Assembly (NCBI GenBank): GCA_016887505.1 | Contig: CP069393.1 | Coordinates: 2,193,001 to 2,257,000 of the forward strand | Length of the DNA: 64,000 bases | DNA from: Clostridia bacterium | GTDB taxonomy: Bacteria > Bacillota > TC1 > UBA5767 | Direction of reading: 5' to 3' | Shown: piece after piece, positions 12,333 to 22,941 of the stretch | How positions within the stretch are numbered: the stretch's first letter is position 1 | Layout: each line of letters begins with the position of its first letter | The notes under the pieces: generated by a model | What the model was told of the DNA's origin: nothing | Database searches by the model: none | Seen by the model: the letters and a program-made list of their open reading frames with translations, nothing else | Translations under genes and position numbers: made by a program

Positions 12333-12599
12333 ATGGCAGAAAGAAATACGAATCGTAAAACACGTGTTGGTTACGTCGTAAGCGATAAAATGGATAAAAC
12401 AGTGGTTGTAACCGTTGAAAGCTTCAAAAAACATCCATTGTACGGTCGTCGCGTAAAGACTTCTAAGAAGTTTAAAGCACATGACGAAGGCAATATTTGC
12501 GGTATTGGTGATAAGGTAAAAATGATGGAAACCAAACCCCTTAGCAAAGACAAACGATGGAGAGTTATAGAAATCATTGAAAAGGGCAAGGCCATATAG
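12333..12599 (+). CDS. rpsQ: 30S ribosomal protein S17
   Basis: S17, 88 residues, an OB-fold primary 16S binder. It begins [23 protein letters not shown] and contains [19 protein letters not shown]. Preceded by AAGGAGG; last gene of the S10 group. Confidence 0.97.
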   Translation: MAERNTNRKTRVGYVVSDKMDKTVVVTVESFKKHPLYGRRVKTSKKFKAHDEGNICGIGDKVKMMETKPLSKDKRWRVIEIIEKGKAI

Positions 12600-12634
12600 T
12601 TGCCTAAAGAACTGCCAAAGAGGGGGTTAATGAG

Positions 12635-13003
12635 ATGATTCAACAGGAATCACGAGTAAAAATTGCAGATAATACAGGAGCGAAAGAGGTACTATGTATC
12701 CGAGCTCTAGGTGGATCGAAAAGAAGATATGCAAGAGTTGGTGACGTAATCGTCGCTGCCGTTAAAGTAGCAACACCCGGCGGCGTTGTTAAAAAAGGCG
12801 AAGTAGTCAAAGCGGTTATCGTCCGCACCAAACGTCCGCTCAGAAGAGCAGATGGATCGTATATCCGTTTTTACGAAAATGCAGCTGTTATCATTAAAGA
12901 CGATGGTACACCGGTTGGTACACGTATATTTGGCCCGGTGGCCAGAGAACTTCGTGAAAAGGACTACATGAAAATTGTATCCTTGGCGCCTGAAGTGCTT
13001 TAG
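12635..13003 (+). CDS. rplN: 50S ribosomal protein L14
   Basis: L14, 122 residues, starting [19 protein letters not shown], with the conserved GDVIVAAVK strand and [13 protein letters not shown]. It opens the spc group and follows rpsQ by 35 bases without an evident terminator, so the S10 and spc groups are probably one transcript. Confidence 0.98.
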   Translation: MIQQESRVKIADNTGAKEVLCIRALGGSKRRYARVGDVIVAAVKVATPGGVVKKGEVVKAVIVRTKRPLRRADGSYIRFYENAAVIIKDDGTPVGTRIFGPVARELREKDYMKIVSLAPEVL

Positions 13004-13030
13004 AACAGCAGAAATGTGGAGGTGAATACA

Positions 13031-13357
13031 ATGGCTCCTAAAATGCAAGTCAAGACCGGTGATAAGGTAAAAGTAATTGCTGGTAAAGACAAAGGCAAAG
13101 AAGGAAAAATCCTATCAGTGATTACGAGCTCAAGCAGAGTAATCGTTGAAGGAGTTAGCGTTGCAAAGAGACACCAAAGACCAACCCAGCAAATGCCGCA
13201 AGGTGGCATCATCGAGAAAGAATCACCTATTTCTGTCTCGAATGTTATGCTGGTATGCCCAGCCTGTGGTGAGACCACAAGAGTGGGCCATGTCTTCTTG
13301 GACAATGGTTCCAAGGTTCGTGTTTGCAAGAAATGCAACGAAGTAGTAGATAAGTAG
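13031..13357 (+). CDS. rplX: 50S ribosomal protein L24, zinc-ribbon form
   Basis: L24, 108 residues, an assembly initiator with an N-terminal KOW motif ([19 protein letters not shown]). The C-terminal part carries CPAC and, 23 residues on, CKKC, a four-Cys zinc ribbon as in many Clostridia. I chose the ATG at 13031 after TGGAGGTG; an in-frame GTG at 13016 overlaps that site. Confidence 0.97.
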   Translation: MAPKMQVKTGDKVKVIAGKDKGKEGKILSVITSSSRVIVEGVSVAKRHQRPTQQMPQGGIIEKESPISVSNVMLVCPACGETTRVGHVFLDNGSKVRVCKKCNEVVDK

Positions 13358-13382
13358 TAGGATTGAAAGGAGGCTAACAGCC

Positions 13383-13925
13383 TTGGCTAGAATGAAAGAT
13401 AGATGTCTTGGAGAGATTAAGGAGTCGATGACTGAAAAATTCGGCTACAAGAATCCAATGGAAGTACCTAGACTGGCTAAGATTACTGTGAATATGGGTC
13501 TTGGAGAAGCAACCCAGAATAGCAAAGTAATCGATGCAGCGGTAACTGATTTGGAGGCCATTACTGGTCAAAAACCAATCGTTACCAAGGCTAAAAAGTC
13601 CATCGCGACCTTCAAGTTGAGAGAAGGTATGCCGATTGGTGCAAAGGTCACTCTTAGAGGAGACCGCATGTACGAATTTGCAGATCGTCTAATCAATGCA
13701 GCCCTTCCTCGTGTACGTGACTTCCGTGGTGTATCCGCAAAAGGATTCGACGGTAGAGGAAACTACACGATGGGACTTAAAGAGCAGTTAATCTTCCCGG
13801 AAATTGATTATGATAAGATTGATAAAATCCGCGGAATGAATATAACGTTTGTCACTACGGCAAAATCGGACGAAGAAGCTTTTGGGCTTCTCGAGTTCAT
13901 GGGCATGCCGTTTTCTAAGAAATAG
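13383..13925 (+). CDS. rplE: 50S ribosomal protein L5
   Basis: L5, 180 residues, a 5S rRNA binder and intersubunit-bridge protein. The start is TTG at 13383 ([16 protein letters not shown]), preceded by AAAGGAGG; the downstream ATG would cut the conserved N-terminus. [19 protein letters not shown] and [18 protein letters not shown] are typical. Confidence 0.97.
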   Translation: MARMKDRCLGEIKESMTEKFGYKNPMEVPRLAKITVNMGLGEATQNSKVIDAAVTDLEAITGQKPIVTKAKKSIATFKLREGMPIGAKVTLRGDRMYEFADRLINAALPRVRDFRGVSAKGFDGRGNYTMGLKEQLIFPEIDYDKIDKIRGMNITFVTTAKSDEEAFGLLEFMGMPFSKK

Positions 13926-13940
13926 GGGAGGATACTATAG

Positions 13941-14126
13941 ATGGCAAAGAAATCAATGATCGCCAAACAACAGAGAACTCCTAAGTATAGCGTAAGGGCC
14001 TACAATCGTTGCGCTATTTGCGGCAGACCTCACGGCTATATTAGAAAATTCGGCATCTGCAGAATTTGTTTCCGTGAGCGTGCATACAAAGGAGAAATCC
14101 CTGGCGTTAAGAAGGCCAGTTGGTAG
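13941..14126 (+). CDS. rpsN: 30S ribosomal protein S14, zinc type (type Z)
   Basis: Short S14, 61 residues. The CAIC and CRIC pairs form a four-Cys zinc site, marking the zinc-dependent form rather than the long zinc-free paralogue. [22 protein letters not shown] precedes them in split form and [15 protein letters not shown] follows. Confidence 0.98.
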   Translation: MAKKSMIAKQQRTPKYSVRAYNRCAICGRPHGYIRKFGICRICFRERAYKGEIPGVKKASW

Positions 14127-14147
14127 GTTCCAGAAGGAGGTAGAATC

Positions 14148-14546
14148 ATGGTAATGACAGATCCAATAGCGGATTTTCTAACCAGAATTCGTAATGCGAA
14201 TACAGCTATGAAAGCTACTGTAGAAATTCCTGCTTCAAAGATGAAGAAAGCATTGGCTGAAATTCTTAAAGAAGAAGGCTATATCAAGAATTGGGAATTC
14301 GTGGAAGACTCGTTGCAAGGTGTAATCAGAGTCTACATGAAATACGGTGAGAACAGAGAACATGTAATTTCCGGAATTAAGAGAATTTCAAAACCGGGAT
14401 TGAGAGTACACGTAGGTAAAGATGATGTGCCACAAGTCTTGAATGGCTTGGGTATCGCAATTCTTACTACTTCCAAAGGTGTTATGACCGATAAGCAGGC
14501 CAGAACCAATGGAGTAGGCGGAGAAATCATCTGCTACGTATGGTAG
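14148..14546 (+). CDS. rpsH: 30S ribosomal protein S8
   Basis: S8, 132 residues, central 16S domain organiser. [16 protein letters not shown] is the conserved start and follows two extra residues from the ATG at 14148; an ATG at 14154 is equally possible. The C-terminal [18 protein letters not shown] motif is complete. Preceded by AAGGAGG. Confidence 0.97.
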   Translation: MVMTDPIADFLTRIRNANTAMKATVEIPASKMKKALAEILKEEGYIKNWEFVEDSLQGVIRVYMKYGENREHVISGIKRISKPGLRVHVGKDDVPQVLNGLGIAILTTSKGVMTDKQARTNGVGGEIICYVW

Positions 14547-14562
14547 ACAGGAGGTGTAAACA

Positions 14563-15099
14563 TTGTCAAGGATAGGAAATGCTCCAATTGCTGTACCTGC
14601 AGGAGTTGAAGTGAAAATCGATGAAAACTACGTATCTGTCAAAGGTCCTAAGGGAACTTTGGAGGATACCTTCAATCAAGACATGAAGATTGACCTAACT
14701 GACGGTGTCATCACTGTTGCGCGTCCTAGCGATAAGAAAGAGCATAGAGCTCTTCACGGCTTGACCAGAGCATTAATCAACAACATGGTGATTGGTGTTA
14801 CCCAAGGTTTTGAAAAGAACCTTGAAATGGTCGGAGTTGGTTACAAGGCGCAGATGCAGGGCAAGAAACTAGTAATAAATGCTGGTTACTCGCATCCTGT
14901 TGAGATGGACCCGGGTGATGATCTGCAGGTGGAAGTACCTGCACCGACAAAAATCAGTATTAAAGGCATTAGCAAAGCTAAGGTGGGCGCATTTGCGGCC
15001 AACGTCAGAGCGGTAAGACCTCCTGAACCATACAAAGGCAAGGGAATCAAATACGCTGGCGAGTATGTCCGCAGAAAAGTTGGTAAGACCGGCGCTTAG
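14563..15099 (+). CDS. rplF: 50S ribosomal protein L6
   Basis: L6, 178 residues, with two related domains. The start is TTG at 14563 ([17 protein letters not shown]) behind AGGAGGTG. The C-terminal [21 protein letters not shown] motif is intact. Confidence 0.97.
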   Translation: MSRIGNAPIAVPAGVEVKIDENYVSVKGPKGTLEDTFNQDMKIDLTDGVITVARPSDKKEHRALHGLTRALINNMVIGVTQGFEKNLEMVGVGYKAQMQGKKLVINAGYSHPVEMDPGDDLQVEVPAPTKISIKGISKAKVGAFAANVRAVRPPEPYKGKGIKYAGEYVRRKVGKTGA

Positions 15100-15138
15100 G
15101 CGTTCGGCACAAAACCGATTTAAAGGAGCTGTAAATAT

Positions 15139-15507
15139 ATGTTTAAGAAAGATGATAAGAAAGCTCTTCGAATCAAAAAAAGAAGAAGAGTTAGAAGAAA
15201 TATCAGTGGTACTCCTGAACGTCCCAGACTTGCGGTATACCGTAGCAACAAGCACATCTATGCACAGTTGATTGATGACGTAGCAGGTGTGACTTTGGTG
15301 GCTGCATCTAGCAAAGAGTTGAGTAATGCCGGCAAACTGGAAAAAAGCAGTACTATCGAGGCAGCAGCAGCTGTAGGTAAATTGGTTGCTGAAAAAGCTG
15401 TTGCAAAACAATTGAAATCCGTTGTATTCGACCGTGGTGGTTTCTTGTACCATGGAAGAGTCAAAGCTCTGGCTGATGGTGCTAGAGAAGGCGGATTGGA
15501 ATTTTAA
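15139..15507 (+). CDS. rplR: 50S ribosomal protein L18
   Basis: L18, 122 residues, 5S rRNA binder. The basic N-terminal region and [16 protein letters not shown], then the C-terminal [24 protein letters not shown], are characteristic. Confidence 0.98.
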   Translation: MFKKDDKKALRIKKRRRVRRNISGTPERPRLAVYRSNKHIYAQLIDDVAGVTLVAASSKELSNAGKLEKSSTIEAAAAVGKLVAEKAVAKQLKSVVFDRGGFLYHGRVKALADGAREGGLEF

Positions 15508-15522
15508 AAGGAGGGCAACCGA

Positions 15523-16026
15523 GTGCAAAGAAGAGATAAGCGCGAAAAAAGTGAATTTGAAGAGAAGGTTGTTTCCATCAACCGTGTATCCAAAGTAGTT
15601 AAAGGTGGACGCCGTATGAGCTTCACCGCTTTGGTAGTAGTGGGCGATGGAAAAGGCCGTGTAGGTGTTGGCTACGGGAAAGCAAACGAAGTACCGTCAG
15701 CCATCAAGAAAGCCATTGAAAAGGCTAAGAAGGAACTGATCACTGTTCCTTTGAAAGGCACCAGTATTCCGCATGAAATCGTAGGCAAATTCGGTGCAGG
15801 AGCTGTGCTTCTGAAACCGGCATCTGAAGGTACTGGCGTTATTGCTGGTGGCCCTGCGAGAGCGGTATTGGAATTGGCTGGTATTAAGAACATCCTGTCT
15901 AAATCTTTGGGATCTTCAAACGTAAACAACATGGTATACGCTACCATGGAAGGTTTGAAATCTTTGAAGACTGCAGAGAGTGTTGCCAAGCTTCGCGGTA
16001 AATCCGTTGAAGAGTTGTTGGGTTAA
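15523..16026 (+). CDS. rpsE: 30S ribosomal protein S5
   Basis: S5, 167 residues, involved in decoding fidelity. Start is GTG at 15523 after AAGGAGGG. The N-terminal double-stranded RNA-binding domain ([21 protein letters not shown]) and the [16 protein letters not shown] segment are typical. Confidence 0.97.
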   Translation: MQRRDKREKSEFEEKVVSINRVSKVVKGGRRMSFTALVVVGDGKGRVGVGYGKANEVPSAIKKAIEKAKKELITVPLKGTSIPHEIVGKFGAGAVLLKPASEGTGVIAGGPARAVLELAGIKNILSKSLGSSNVNNMVYATMEGLKSLKTAESVAKLRGKSVEELLG

Positions 16027-16038
16027 GGGGGTATTGTC

Positions 16039-16227
16039 ATGACGAATAAAGTTAAAATTACACTCGTGAACAGTACCATCGGACGTACTAAGAGACAAGG
16101 CGAAACTGTAAAAAGTCTTGGTCTCAAGAAATTGGGTAGCTCTGCTATTCAAACTACTACGCCCGACATCGTTGGCAAAATCAAAAAAGTAGCCCACTTG
16201 GTAAAAGTGGAAGAAATCGACGAATAG
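16039..16227 (+). CDS. rpmD: 50S ribosomal protein L30
   Basis: L30, 62 residues, the short bacterial form. KITLVNSTIGRTKRQGETVKSLGLKK matches the family through two strands and the first helix. It sits between rpsE and rplO as usual. Confidence 0.96.
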   Translation: MTNKVKITLVNSTIGRTKRQGETVKSLGLKKLGSSAIQTTTPDIVGKIKKVAHLVKVEEIDE

Positions 16228-16239
16228 GAGGTGGATGCT

Positions 16240-16680
16240 TTGAAACTTCATGAAATGAAACCTGCCAAAGGCTCTAGAACCGAAGCTACCCGTAAGGGAA
16301 GAGGCGTAGGATCTGGCTTAGGCAAAACTGCAGGCCGTGGACAAGATGGACAGAAGTCCCGTTCAGGCGGCGGAGTGAGACCTGGTTTTGAAGGTGGCCA
16401 AATGCCGTTGATCCGCCGTATACCTAAACGCGGATTTACGAATGTATTTGCCAAGAATATTGTTAGTATTAATGTTGATAAACTCAACAGATTTGAAGAC
16501 AACACAGAGATTACCCCGGAACTTCTAAAAGAATCCGGCGCCATAAAAAAATTGGGCGACGGTGTTAAGATTCTGGGTAGCGGAGAACTTGAAAGAAAGC
16601 TCATCGTCAAGGCTAACGCGTTTAGCAAATCAGCTGTGGCAAAAATTGAAGCAGCAGGTGGAAAAGCTGAGGTGATCTAA
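16240..16680 (+). CDS. rplO: 50S ribosomal protein L15
   Basis: L15, 146 residues. AGGAGGTGG at 16227-16235 points to the TTG at 16240, giving the conserved beginning [13 protein letters not shown]; the in-frame GTG at 16231 lies within the ribosome-binding site. The Gly-rich [22 protein letters not shown] arm is present in split form. Its stop overlaps the secY start by one base. Confidence 0.96.
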   Translation: MKLHEMKPAKGSRTEATRKGRGVGSGLGKTAGRGQDGQKSRSGGGVRPGFEGGQMPLIRRIPKRGFTNVFAKNIVSINVDKLNRFEDNTEITPELLKESGAIKKLGDGVKILGSGELERKLIVKANAFSKSAVAKIEAAGGKAEVI

Positions 16681-17933
16681 TGTTTGAAACGTTGCGGAAC
16701 GCGTTCAAGGTTGGAGAGATTAAGGATAAGCTGATTTTCACAGGATTGATGATTCTAGTCTATCGTGTGGGAGCAGCGATTCCTGTCCCAGGCATCGATA
16801 AAGCGGCACTGGCATCTATGTTCCAAAGTGACTTCTTTGGATTCTTAAACATTATGTCAGGTGGTTCTTTTAAGAACTTCACCGTGTTTGCTTTAGGAAT
16901 TATGCCTTACATCAATGCAAGCATTATTTTGAATCTGTTGACTGTAGTGATACCTTACTTGGAGAATCTTTCCAAGGAGGGACCGGAAGGCCGGAAAAAG
17001 CTGGTACAACTAACACGGTATGGAACTGTTGTGTTAGGCACCTTACAAGGAATCGGAATGACGATTTACTTGAAACCAGCGCTAAAATCGACAAGTATTT
17101 GGAGTTATTTGGTAGTAGTAGTGACCTTGACTGCAGGTACTGCTTTCCTAATGTGGCTTGGGGAAATGATTACCGAGCGTGGTATAGGTAATGGTATTTC
17201 CATCATTATCTTTGCTGGTATTGTTTCCAGACTACCGAGCGGCATGGTATCTACCGTGAAATACCTACAAACAGGTGAGTTATCTTGGGTATCCATGGTA
17301 GGATTCTTAGTGGTTGCAGCCGTGGTAATCATGGGTGTTATTGCAATTCACGAAGGTGAAAGAAGAATTCCCGTTCAATATGCAAAACGCGTTATTGGAA
17401 GAAAAATATATGGTGGACAAAGCACGCATATTCCTTTAAAAGTGAATCAAGCGGGTGTAATCCCAATCATCTTTGCGATGAGTATCCTAATGTTTCCGAC
17501 AACGATTGCATCTTGGTTCCCGAATAGTGGTTTTGCACAATGGGTTAGCCGAATATTCGATTTTACATCGATTTGGTATATGTTGGTATATGGTTTGCTG
17601 ATTCTATTCTTTACCTACTTCTATACGGCTATGACTTTCAATCCGGTAGATGTAGCAGACAATCTGAAGAAGCATGGTGGATTTATTCCAGGCTACAGAC
17701 CAGGTAAATATACGGCGGAACACATTGAGAAAGTGGTCAGCAGAGTAACCTTCTCTGGCGCTGTATTCTTGGCCTTAATTGCCTTGATGCCAAACGTACT
17801 TTGGGCAACAACGGGTGTAAATTTCCAATTTGGTGGTACGAGCCTGCTCATCATGGTTGGTGTAGCGCTTGATACCATGAAACAATTGGAAAGCCAATTA
17901 CTCATGAGGCACTATAAAGGATTCATGGGTTAG
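16680..17933 (+). CDS. secY: Protein translocase subunit SecY
   Basis: Pore subunit of the Sec translocon, 417 residues with about ten transmembrane helices. It begins [17 protein letters not shown]. The helix 2-plug region (GGSFKNFTVFALGIMPYINASI) and the cytosolic loops PEGRKK and RKIYGGQSTHIPLKVNQAGVIP are recognisable. It is coupled to rplO (TAATG overlap) and followed by adk. Confidence 0.98.
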   Translation: MFETLRNAFKVGEIKDKLIFTGLMILVYRVGAAIPVPGIDKAALASMFQSDFFGFLNIMSGGSFKNFTVFALGIMPYINASIILNLLTVVIPYLENLSKEGPEGRKKLVQLTRYGTVVLGTLQGIGMTIYLKPALKSTSIWSYLVVVVTLTAGTAFLMWLGEMITERGIGNGISIIIFAGIVSRLPSGMVSTVKYLQTGELSWVSMVGFLVVAAVVIMGVIAIHEGERRIPVQYAKRVIGRKIYGGQSTHIPLKVNQAGVIPIIFAMSILMFPTTIASWFPNSGFAQWVSRIFDFTSIWYMLVYGLLILFFTYFYTAMTFNPVDVADNLKKHGGFIPGYRPGKYTAEHIEKVVSRVTFSGAVFLALIALMPNVLWATTGVNFQFGGTSLLIMVGVALDTMKQLESQLLMRHYKGFMG

Positions 17934-17952
17934 ATGAAAGAAGGTAAGAGAT

Positions 17953-18594
17953 ATGAGATTGCTGGTGATGGGCCCACCCGGATCGGGTAAGGGTACTCAG
18001 GCGGCCATACTTTCAGATAGACTGAATATCCCTCATATATCTACTGGAGAAATGTTTAGAGATGCCATAAAAATGGACTCGGAACTTGGAAAACTAGCTG
18101 CCCGCTATATTAATAAAGGCGAACTGGTTCCCGATGAGATTACCGAGGCCATCGTGAAAGAGAGACTCAGTCAGGAAGATTGCCAAGAAGGCTATCTTCT
18201 TGACGGATTTCCTCGGACCCTTATACAGGGACGAGCTTTAGACAGCATTTTACACGACGTAGGCAACAACATTGATTGTGTGATTTATCTAGATGTACCC
18301 ACACAGGACATTGTCTCTAGATTAACAGCAAGAAGGATATGTGGAGTATGTGGCGCTGTCTATCATTTGCAGGAAAAACCACCTCGAGTAGAGGGCGTCT
18401 GCGATTCGTGCGGTGGAGAAATCGTACATCGAGAAGACGATACTGAAGAAACAGTCCGGAAACGGCTTTGCATCTACAATGATGCGACACGTCCGCTGGT
18501 GGATTTTTACCAGCAGAAGAACCTGCTGTGTACCATTGAGGGGAATCTATCGATTGATGAAACAACCGAACGCATCGTATCAGGATGTTTTTGA
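17953..18594 (+). CDS. adk: Adenylate kinase, zinc-LID type
   Basis: Interconverts ATP plus AMP with two ADP; 213 residues, long form. The P-loop GPPGSGKGT is at residues 7-15 and DGFPRT at 84-89. The LID carries Cys130, Cys133, Cys150 and Cys153, a four-Cys structural zinc site of Gram-positive enzymes. The gene lies between secY and map, the common Firmicutes order. Confidence 0.98.
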   Translation: MRLLVMGPPGSGKGTQAAILSDRLNIPHISTGEMFRDAIKMDSELGKLAARYINKGELVPDEITEAIVKERLSQEDCQEGYLLDGFPRTLIQGRALDSILHDVGNNIDCVIYLDVPTQDIVSRLTARRICGVCGAVYHLQEKPPRVEGVCDSCGGEIVHREDDTEETVRKRLCIYNDATRPLVDFYQQKNLLCTIEGNLSIDETTERIVSGCF

Positions 18595-18605
18595 GAGGTA
18601 GAAAA

Positions 18606-19352
18606 TTGATTACTATTAAGAACGATGAAGACATTAAGAAAATGAGAGAAGCTGGAAGAATCGTTGCCCAGGTCCACGACCTAATGCGGCAGATGGTTAG
18701 ACCGGGCATCAGTACCGCGGAACTTAACCAGGCTGCAGAGCAATTGATCTACCAAGCGGGAGCAGAACCTAGTTTTAAGGGCTATGGAGGATTTCCAGCA
18801 GGTTTGTGTATTTCCATTGATGATGAAGTGGTTCATGGTATTCCAGGAGAATTACTCCTGAAAGAAGGAACCATCGTATCCATCGATGCAGGCGCATATC
18901 TGAATGGCTTTCATGGGGATGCGGCAATTTCTTTACCAGTCGGAGAAATCGATGAAGATCGAAAAAGACTCCTCAAAGTAACAGAAGAATCATTGTACAA
19001 AGGCATCGAGCAGGCAAGGATTGGTAACCGCCTAGGAGATGTTTCACACGCAGTGCAATCGCATTGTGAAAAAAATGGATTCTCTGTTGTCCGGGATTAT
19101 GTGGGACATGGAATTGGAGAAAACTTGCATGAAGATCCACAGGTGCCAAATTACGGTCCACCGCATCGCGGCTTAAGACTCCAAGAGCATATGGCCATAG
19201 CGATTGAACCCATGGTCAACCTTGGAAAACATCATGTTAAGGTACTCTCTGATGGTTGGACTGTTAAAACTTTGGATGGAAAGCCATCGGCTCATTTCGA
19301 GCATACGATTGTAATTACAGCTGAAGGACCGCAAATTATGACAAAACTATAA
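18606..19352 (+). CDS. map: Methionine aminopeptidase type I
   Basis: Removes N-terminal Met from nascent proteins; 248 residues. The metal ligands are visible: Asp in SIDAGAY, Asp in GFHGDAA, His in YVGHGIGENLHEDP, Glu in AIEPMV and Glu in HFEHTIVI. I chose the TTG at 18606 (MITIKNDEDIKKMREAGR) with GAGAGG upstream, because the longer frame overlaps adk and its extra residues are not family-like. Confidence 0.96.
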   Translation: MITIKNDEDIKKMREAGRIVAQVHDLMRQMVRPGISTAELNQAAEQLIYQAGAEPSFKGYGGFPAGLCISIDDEVVHGIPGELLLKEGTIVSIDAGAYLNGFHGDAAISLPVGEIDEDRKRLLKVTEESLYKGIEQARIGNRLGDVSHAVQSHCEKNGFSVVRDYVGHGIGENLHEDPQVPNYGPPHRGLRLQEHMAIAIEPMVNLGKHHVKVLSDGWTVKTLDGKPSAHFEHTIVITAEGPQIMTKL

Positions 19353-19362
19353 GGATATTAAA

Positions 19363-19659
19363 ATGGAAGAAATGAAAGACCGTTTGGGTATGTTGGTTTT
19401 TTCTACCGCTGGCCGAGATTTCGGCAGGCCTTACTTGGTTATCCAAGACCTGGACCCGAATACGGTGCTTGTGTCTGATGGCAAGTTAAGGCATTTGCAT
19501 AACCCAAAACGGAAAAACATAAGACATTTGAGCCTTACAGGGTTGACAGAAAATGATATACGTGTAAAATTGCAAGGAGGGACTTTTCCGAGCAATACTG
19601 AACTCAGGAAGGTCATCGACGAACTGGTTACAGATCGTAATTTGGAACAAAGGAGTTGA
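19363..19659 (+). CDS. KOW-domain RNA-binding protein
   Basis: A 98-residue protein resembling the eukaryote/archaea-like L14e/KOW family that many Clostridia carry between map and infA. The N-terminal strand set [23 protein letters not shown] fits a KOW motif, followed by a basic [13 protein letters not shown] segment. Its function is not established; position suggests a ribosome-associated role. Starts at the ATG 11 bases after map. Confidence 0.85.
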   Translation: MEEMKDRLGMLVFSTAGRDFGRPYLVIQDLDPNTVLVSDGKLRHLHNPKRKNIRHLSLTGLTENDIRVKLQGGTFPSNTELRKVIDELVTDRNLEQRS

Positions 19660-19663
19660 ATAC

Positions 19664-19882
19664 ATGTCCAAAGCAGATGTAATTGAAATGGAGGGAAAGG
19701 TACTAGAATCCCTTCCTAGCGCAATGTTTAAGGTGGAATTAACCAATGGACATCAAATCTTGGCTCATGTTTCTGGGAAAATTAGGGTAAATTTTATCCG
19801 TATTCTGCCGGGAGACCGAGTTACGGTTGAGTTGTCGCCATATGACTTGACCAAAGGAAGAATCACCTATCGCTATAAATAG
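19664..19882 (+). CDS. infA: Translation initiation factor IF-1
   Basis: IF-1, 72 residues, a single OB fold that occupies the A site during initiation. It begins [18 protein letters not shown] and contains [22 protein letters not shown]. It follows the KOW gene by 4 bases and is served by AAAGGAG. Confidence 0.97.
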   Translation: MSKADVIEMEGKVLESLPSAMFKVELTNGHQILAHVSGKIRVNFIRILPGDRVTVELSPYDLTKGRITYRYK

Positions 19883-19886
19883 ATAA

Positions 19887-20024
<138 letters not shown>

Positions 20025-20031
20025 TCAGACC

Positions 20032-20150
20032 CGGGAGCGGCTATCACGAAAGTGAATTCCCGACTGTTCACGATTTTAACGAGAGCCCATAAGGGCTTAC
20101 TTGCGTTGGAATCATAGATATTTAATAGAAATTATTGGAGGTATAGCTTA
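20032..20150 (+). promoter_or_regulatory. Candidate alpha-operon leader (S4-binding type) before rpsM
   Basis: Two hairpins precede rpsM. The first pairs 20032-20036 with 20058-20062 and has an inner TCAC/GTGA stem closed by a GAAA tetraloop (20048-20051). The second pairs AGCCC 20084-20088 with GGGCT 20093-20097. The stretch from this second hairpin to the start codon (GGGCTT, then TTGGAATCATAGATATTTAATAG in pieces) resembles my recollection of the E. coli alpha-operon ribosome-binding-site pseudoknot, where S4 represses. The match is from memory, so the assignment is tentative. Confidence 0.5.
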
Positions 20151-20519
20151 ATGGCTCGTATTTCTGGAGTTGACTTACCAAGAGAAAAAAGAGTTGAAAT
20201 CGGACTCACCTATATCTATGGTATTGGTAGAACTACAGCTCAGAAGATTCTGGCAGAAACCGGCATAAATCCGGATACCAGAGTCAAAGATCTGACTGAA
20301 GATGAAGTCAGTAAACTGAGAGAGAGTATTTCAAAGAACTTTACAGTTGAAGGGGATCTGAGAAGAGAAGTTCAACTGAACATCAAACGCCTAATTGAGA
20401 TTGGATCTTACCGCGGAATGCGCCACAGAAGAGGTTTGCCTGTACGCGGACAAAATACCAAGAACAACGCTAGAACCAGAAAAGGTCCTAAGCGTGGCGC
20501 GGTTGCGAAGAAGAAGTAA
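20151..20519 (+). CDS. rpsM: 30S ribosomal protein S13
   Basis: S13, 122 residues, contacts the P-site tRNA and the B1 bridges. [24 protein letters not shown] is present in pieces, with the [18 protein letters not shown] segment and basic tail. It opens the alpha group after a 126-base leader. Confidence 0.98.
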   Translation: MARISGVDLPREKRVEIGLTYIYGIGRTTAQKILAETGINPDTRVKDLTEDEVSKLRESISKNFTVEGDLRREVQLNIKRLIEIGSYRGMRHRRGLPVRGQNTKNNARTRKGPKRGAVAKKK

Positions 20520-20535
20520 AGGAGGGTAGACTGAT

Positions 20536-20925
20536 ATGGCAAAAAGACAAGCCCGTACGAGAAAAAGGGATAAGAAAAACATCGAATACGGTGTTGTGCA
20601 CATCAAGTCAACTTTCAACAACACACTGGTTACCATTACGGATAAAAGCGGTAACGCAATTTCCTGGGCCAGTGCTGGTGGAATGGGCTTTAGAGGCTCA
20701 AGAAAGAGTACTCCTTTTGCTGCACAACAAGCGGCTGAAAAAGCTGCTAAAGCTGCAATGGAACATGGCTTGAAACAAGTAGAGTGTTATGTAAAGGGAC
20801 CTGGATCCGGCAGAGAAGCTGCCATCAGAGCGATGCAGGTAGCTGGTCTCGAAGTAACGTTGATTAAAGACGTAACTCCCATCCCGCACAATGGATGTAG
20901 ACCACCCAAACGTAGAAGAGTATAG
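20536..20925 (+). CDS. rpsK: 30S ribosomal protein S11
   Basis: S11, 129 residues, platform protein near the E site. [15 protein letters not shown] and the C-terminal [18 protein letters not shown] are diagnostic. It follows rpsM by 16 bases with AAAGGAGG. Confidence 0.98.
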   Translation: MAKRQARTRKRDKKNIEYGVVHIKSTFNNTLVTITDKSGNAISWASAGGMGFRGSRKSTPFAAQQAAEKAAKAAMEHGLKQVECYVKGPGSGREAAIRAMQVAGLEVTLIKDVTPIPHNGCRPPKRRRV

Positions 20926-20939
20926 GAGGTATAGCGCGA

Positions 20940-21566
20940 ATGGCTAGATATACAGGAGCGGTGTGTCGTCAATGTAGAAGAGAAGGTATGAAACTCTATC
21001 TAAAAGGCGATCGTTGCTATTCAAACAAGTGCGCCATGGAACGTAGAGCCTATGCCCCAGGTATGCACGGACAAGGTAGAGTAAAAGTAACTGAATACGG
21101 TACTCAACTTAGGGCCAAACAGGCTGTAAGAAGAATCTATGGCATTTTGGAAAAACAATTTAGACTGTACTATAAAGAAGCAGAAAGACAAAGAGGCGTA
21201 ACCGGCTCCAACTTGTTGGTGCTTTTGGAAAGAAGACTGGATAATGTGGTATTCCGCATGGGATTTGCTTCTTCTAGAGCGGAGGCGCGTCAATTAATTA
21301 GACATGCTCACTTTGAGCTGAATGGCAAAAAGGTGGATATTTCCTCCATCCTGCTTAAAGCTGGAGATGAAATTCGCGTTCGTGAAAAGAGTGCGAAGTC
21401 TGAGAAGTTCGTTGCCCTATCTGAGTTGGCTGCTAGTAAAAAGGCGCCTGAGTGGATGGACGTTAACGCCCAAGACCTCTTTGGCAAAGTAGTAGCTCTG
21501 CCGACAAGAGAAGACATCGTGATTCCAGTCGACGAACAGCTGATTGTTGAATTGTATTCAAGATAA
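20940..21566 (+). CDS. rpsD: 30S ribosomal protein S4, zinc type
   Basis: S4, 208 residues, nucleates 30S assembly and in several bacteria represses its own operon. Cys9, Cys12, Cys26 and Cys31 form the N-terminal zinc site. The S4 RNA-binding domain is seen from [21 protein letters not shown] onward. Located inside the alpha group, unlike B. subtilis where rpsD is separate. Confidence 0.98.
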   Translation: MARYTGAVCRQCRREGMKLYLKGDRCYSNKCAMERRAYAPGMHGQGRVKVTEYGTQLRAKQAVRRIYGILEKQFRLYYKEAERQRGVTGSNLLVLLERRLDNVVFRMGFASSRAEARQLIRHAHFELNGKKVDISSILLKAGDEIRVREKSAKSEKFVALSELAASKKAPEWMDVNAQDLFGKVVALPTREDIVIPVDEQLIVELYSR

Positions 21567-21614
21567 GTTGTTGCTTACTTATTTTGAGACCACTGGATCA
21601 AAAGGAGGGCATGT

Positions 21615-22565
21615 ATGCTTGAAATTGAAAAACCGGATGTGAGCTATGTCGAAGGAAACGATGAGAAGACCTACGGTAAATTTGTGGTAGAACCTCTTGA
21701 AAGAGGTTTCGGAATTACGCTAGGTAATGCTCTTCGTAGACTTCTTTTGTCTTCGCTACCGGGAATCGCTGTCAATTCTATTAAGATCGACGGAGTACTA
21801 CATGAGTTTTCTACCATCCCAGGGGTTGTCGAGGACACTACAGACATTATCTTGGAAATGAAGGCATTACGCCTTGCAAGCAGTAGTTCTGAGCCGAAAA
21901 CATTGAGAATTGAAGCAGAGGGTGAAGGCGAGGTTAAAGCAAGAGATATTATTGCGGATCCCGAGATAGAGATTCTCGACCCTGATATGCATATTGCTAC
22001 TTTAGAGGCTGACGGCAGACTCTTTATGGAAATCAATGTGCGCAGAGGTAGAGGCTACGTCGCCGGTACGAAAAATAAAAAAGAAGAAGATCCTATTGGA
22101 ACCATTTATGTGGATTCCATTTATTCTCCAGTCACGAAAGTCAACTATACAGTAGGTGACGTACGGGTAGGAGAAAAGACGGACTTTGATCGTTTGACTT
22201 TGGAAGTATGGACGGACGGAAGCATCAGTCCCGAAGAAGCTGTAAGCGCAAGCGCTAAGATCTTAGATGATCACCTGCAGTTATTTATGGGATTGTCACA
22301 GATAAACTCTGCTGAAGTACCTTTAGTAGAGAAGGAAGAAGAGCAGAAGGATAAGGTTCTCGAACTAACGATTGAAGAACTTGACTTCTCCGTACGTTCC
22401 TATAATTGTCTGAAAAGAGCTGGCATTAACACGGTAGAGGAACTGGTTACCAGAACCGAAGCCGATATGATGAAAGTCAGAAACCTTGGAAAGAAATCTC
22501 TGGACGAGGTTGGCAACAAATTGGCCGAACTAGGCCTTTCACTTAAGAAGTCAAGCGACGAGTAA
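21615..22565 (+). CDS. rpoA: DNA-directed RNA polymerase subunit alpha
   Basis: 316 residues. The N-terminal dimerisation domain contains [26 protein letters not shown] and the C-terminal domain (about 245-316) has the two helix-hairpin-helix segments for UP-element and activator contact ([20 protein letters not shown], then [12 protein letters not shown]). A short acidic linker separates them. Confidence 0.98.
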   Translation: MLEIEKPDVSYVEGNDEKTYGKFVVEPLERGFGITLGNALRRLLLSSLPGIAVNSIKIDGVLHEFSTIPGVVEDTTDIILEMKALRLASSSSEPKTLRIEAEGEGEVKARDIIADPEIEILDPDMHIATLEADGRLFMEINVRRGRGYVAGTKNKKEEDPIGTIYVDSIYSPVTKVNYTVGDVRVGEKTDFDRLTLEVWTDGSISPEEAVSASAKILDDHLQLFMGLSQINSAEVPLVEKEEEQKDKVLELTIEELDFSVRSYNCLKRAGINTVEELVTRTEADMMKVRNLGKKSLDEVGNKLAELGLSLKKSSDE

Positions 22566-22596
22566 GAATTAAGTTCTAAAGAAGGAGGTTAAGGCC

Positions 22597-22938
22597 ATGG
22601 GATACCGTAAACTGGGAATGAATACCAGTCACCGTAGGGCTTGTTTGAGAAATCTTGTTACCTCTCTAATTAAAGAAGAGCGTATCGAGACCACTGAGCC
22701 TAAGGCCAAGGAAGCGAGAAAGATCGCGGAGAAAATGATTACTCTTGGTAAAAGAGGAGATCTGCACGCGAGAAGACAAGCTTTGGCATATATAACAGAA
22801 GAGGGTGTTGTCGCTAAATTATTCGACACAGTAGCCCCCAAATACGCTGAAAGAAATGGCGGATATACTAGGATTATAAAGAAAGGCCATAGACGTGGTG
22901 ATGCTACGCTGATGGTAATTCTTGAATTGGTAGATTAA
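22597..22938 (+). CDS. rplQ: 50S ribosomal protein L17
   Basis: L17, 113 residues, starting [20 protein letters not shown]. Conserved segments [29 protein letters not shown] and the C-terminal [16 protein letters not shown] are present. Last gene before the strong terminator at 22942. Confidence 0.98.
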   Translation: MGYRKLGMNTSHRRACLRNLVTSLIKEERIETTEPKAKEARKIAEKMITLGKRGDLHARRQALAYITEEGVVAKLFDTVAPKYAERNGGYTRIIKKGHRRGDATLMVILELVD

Positions 22939-22941
22939 TGT

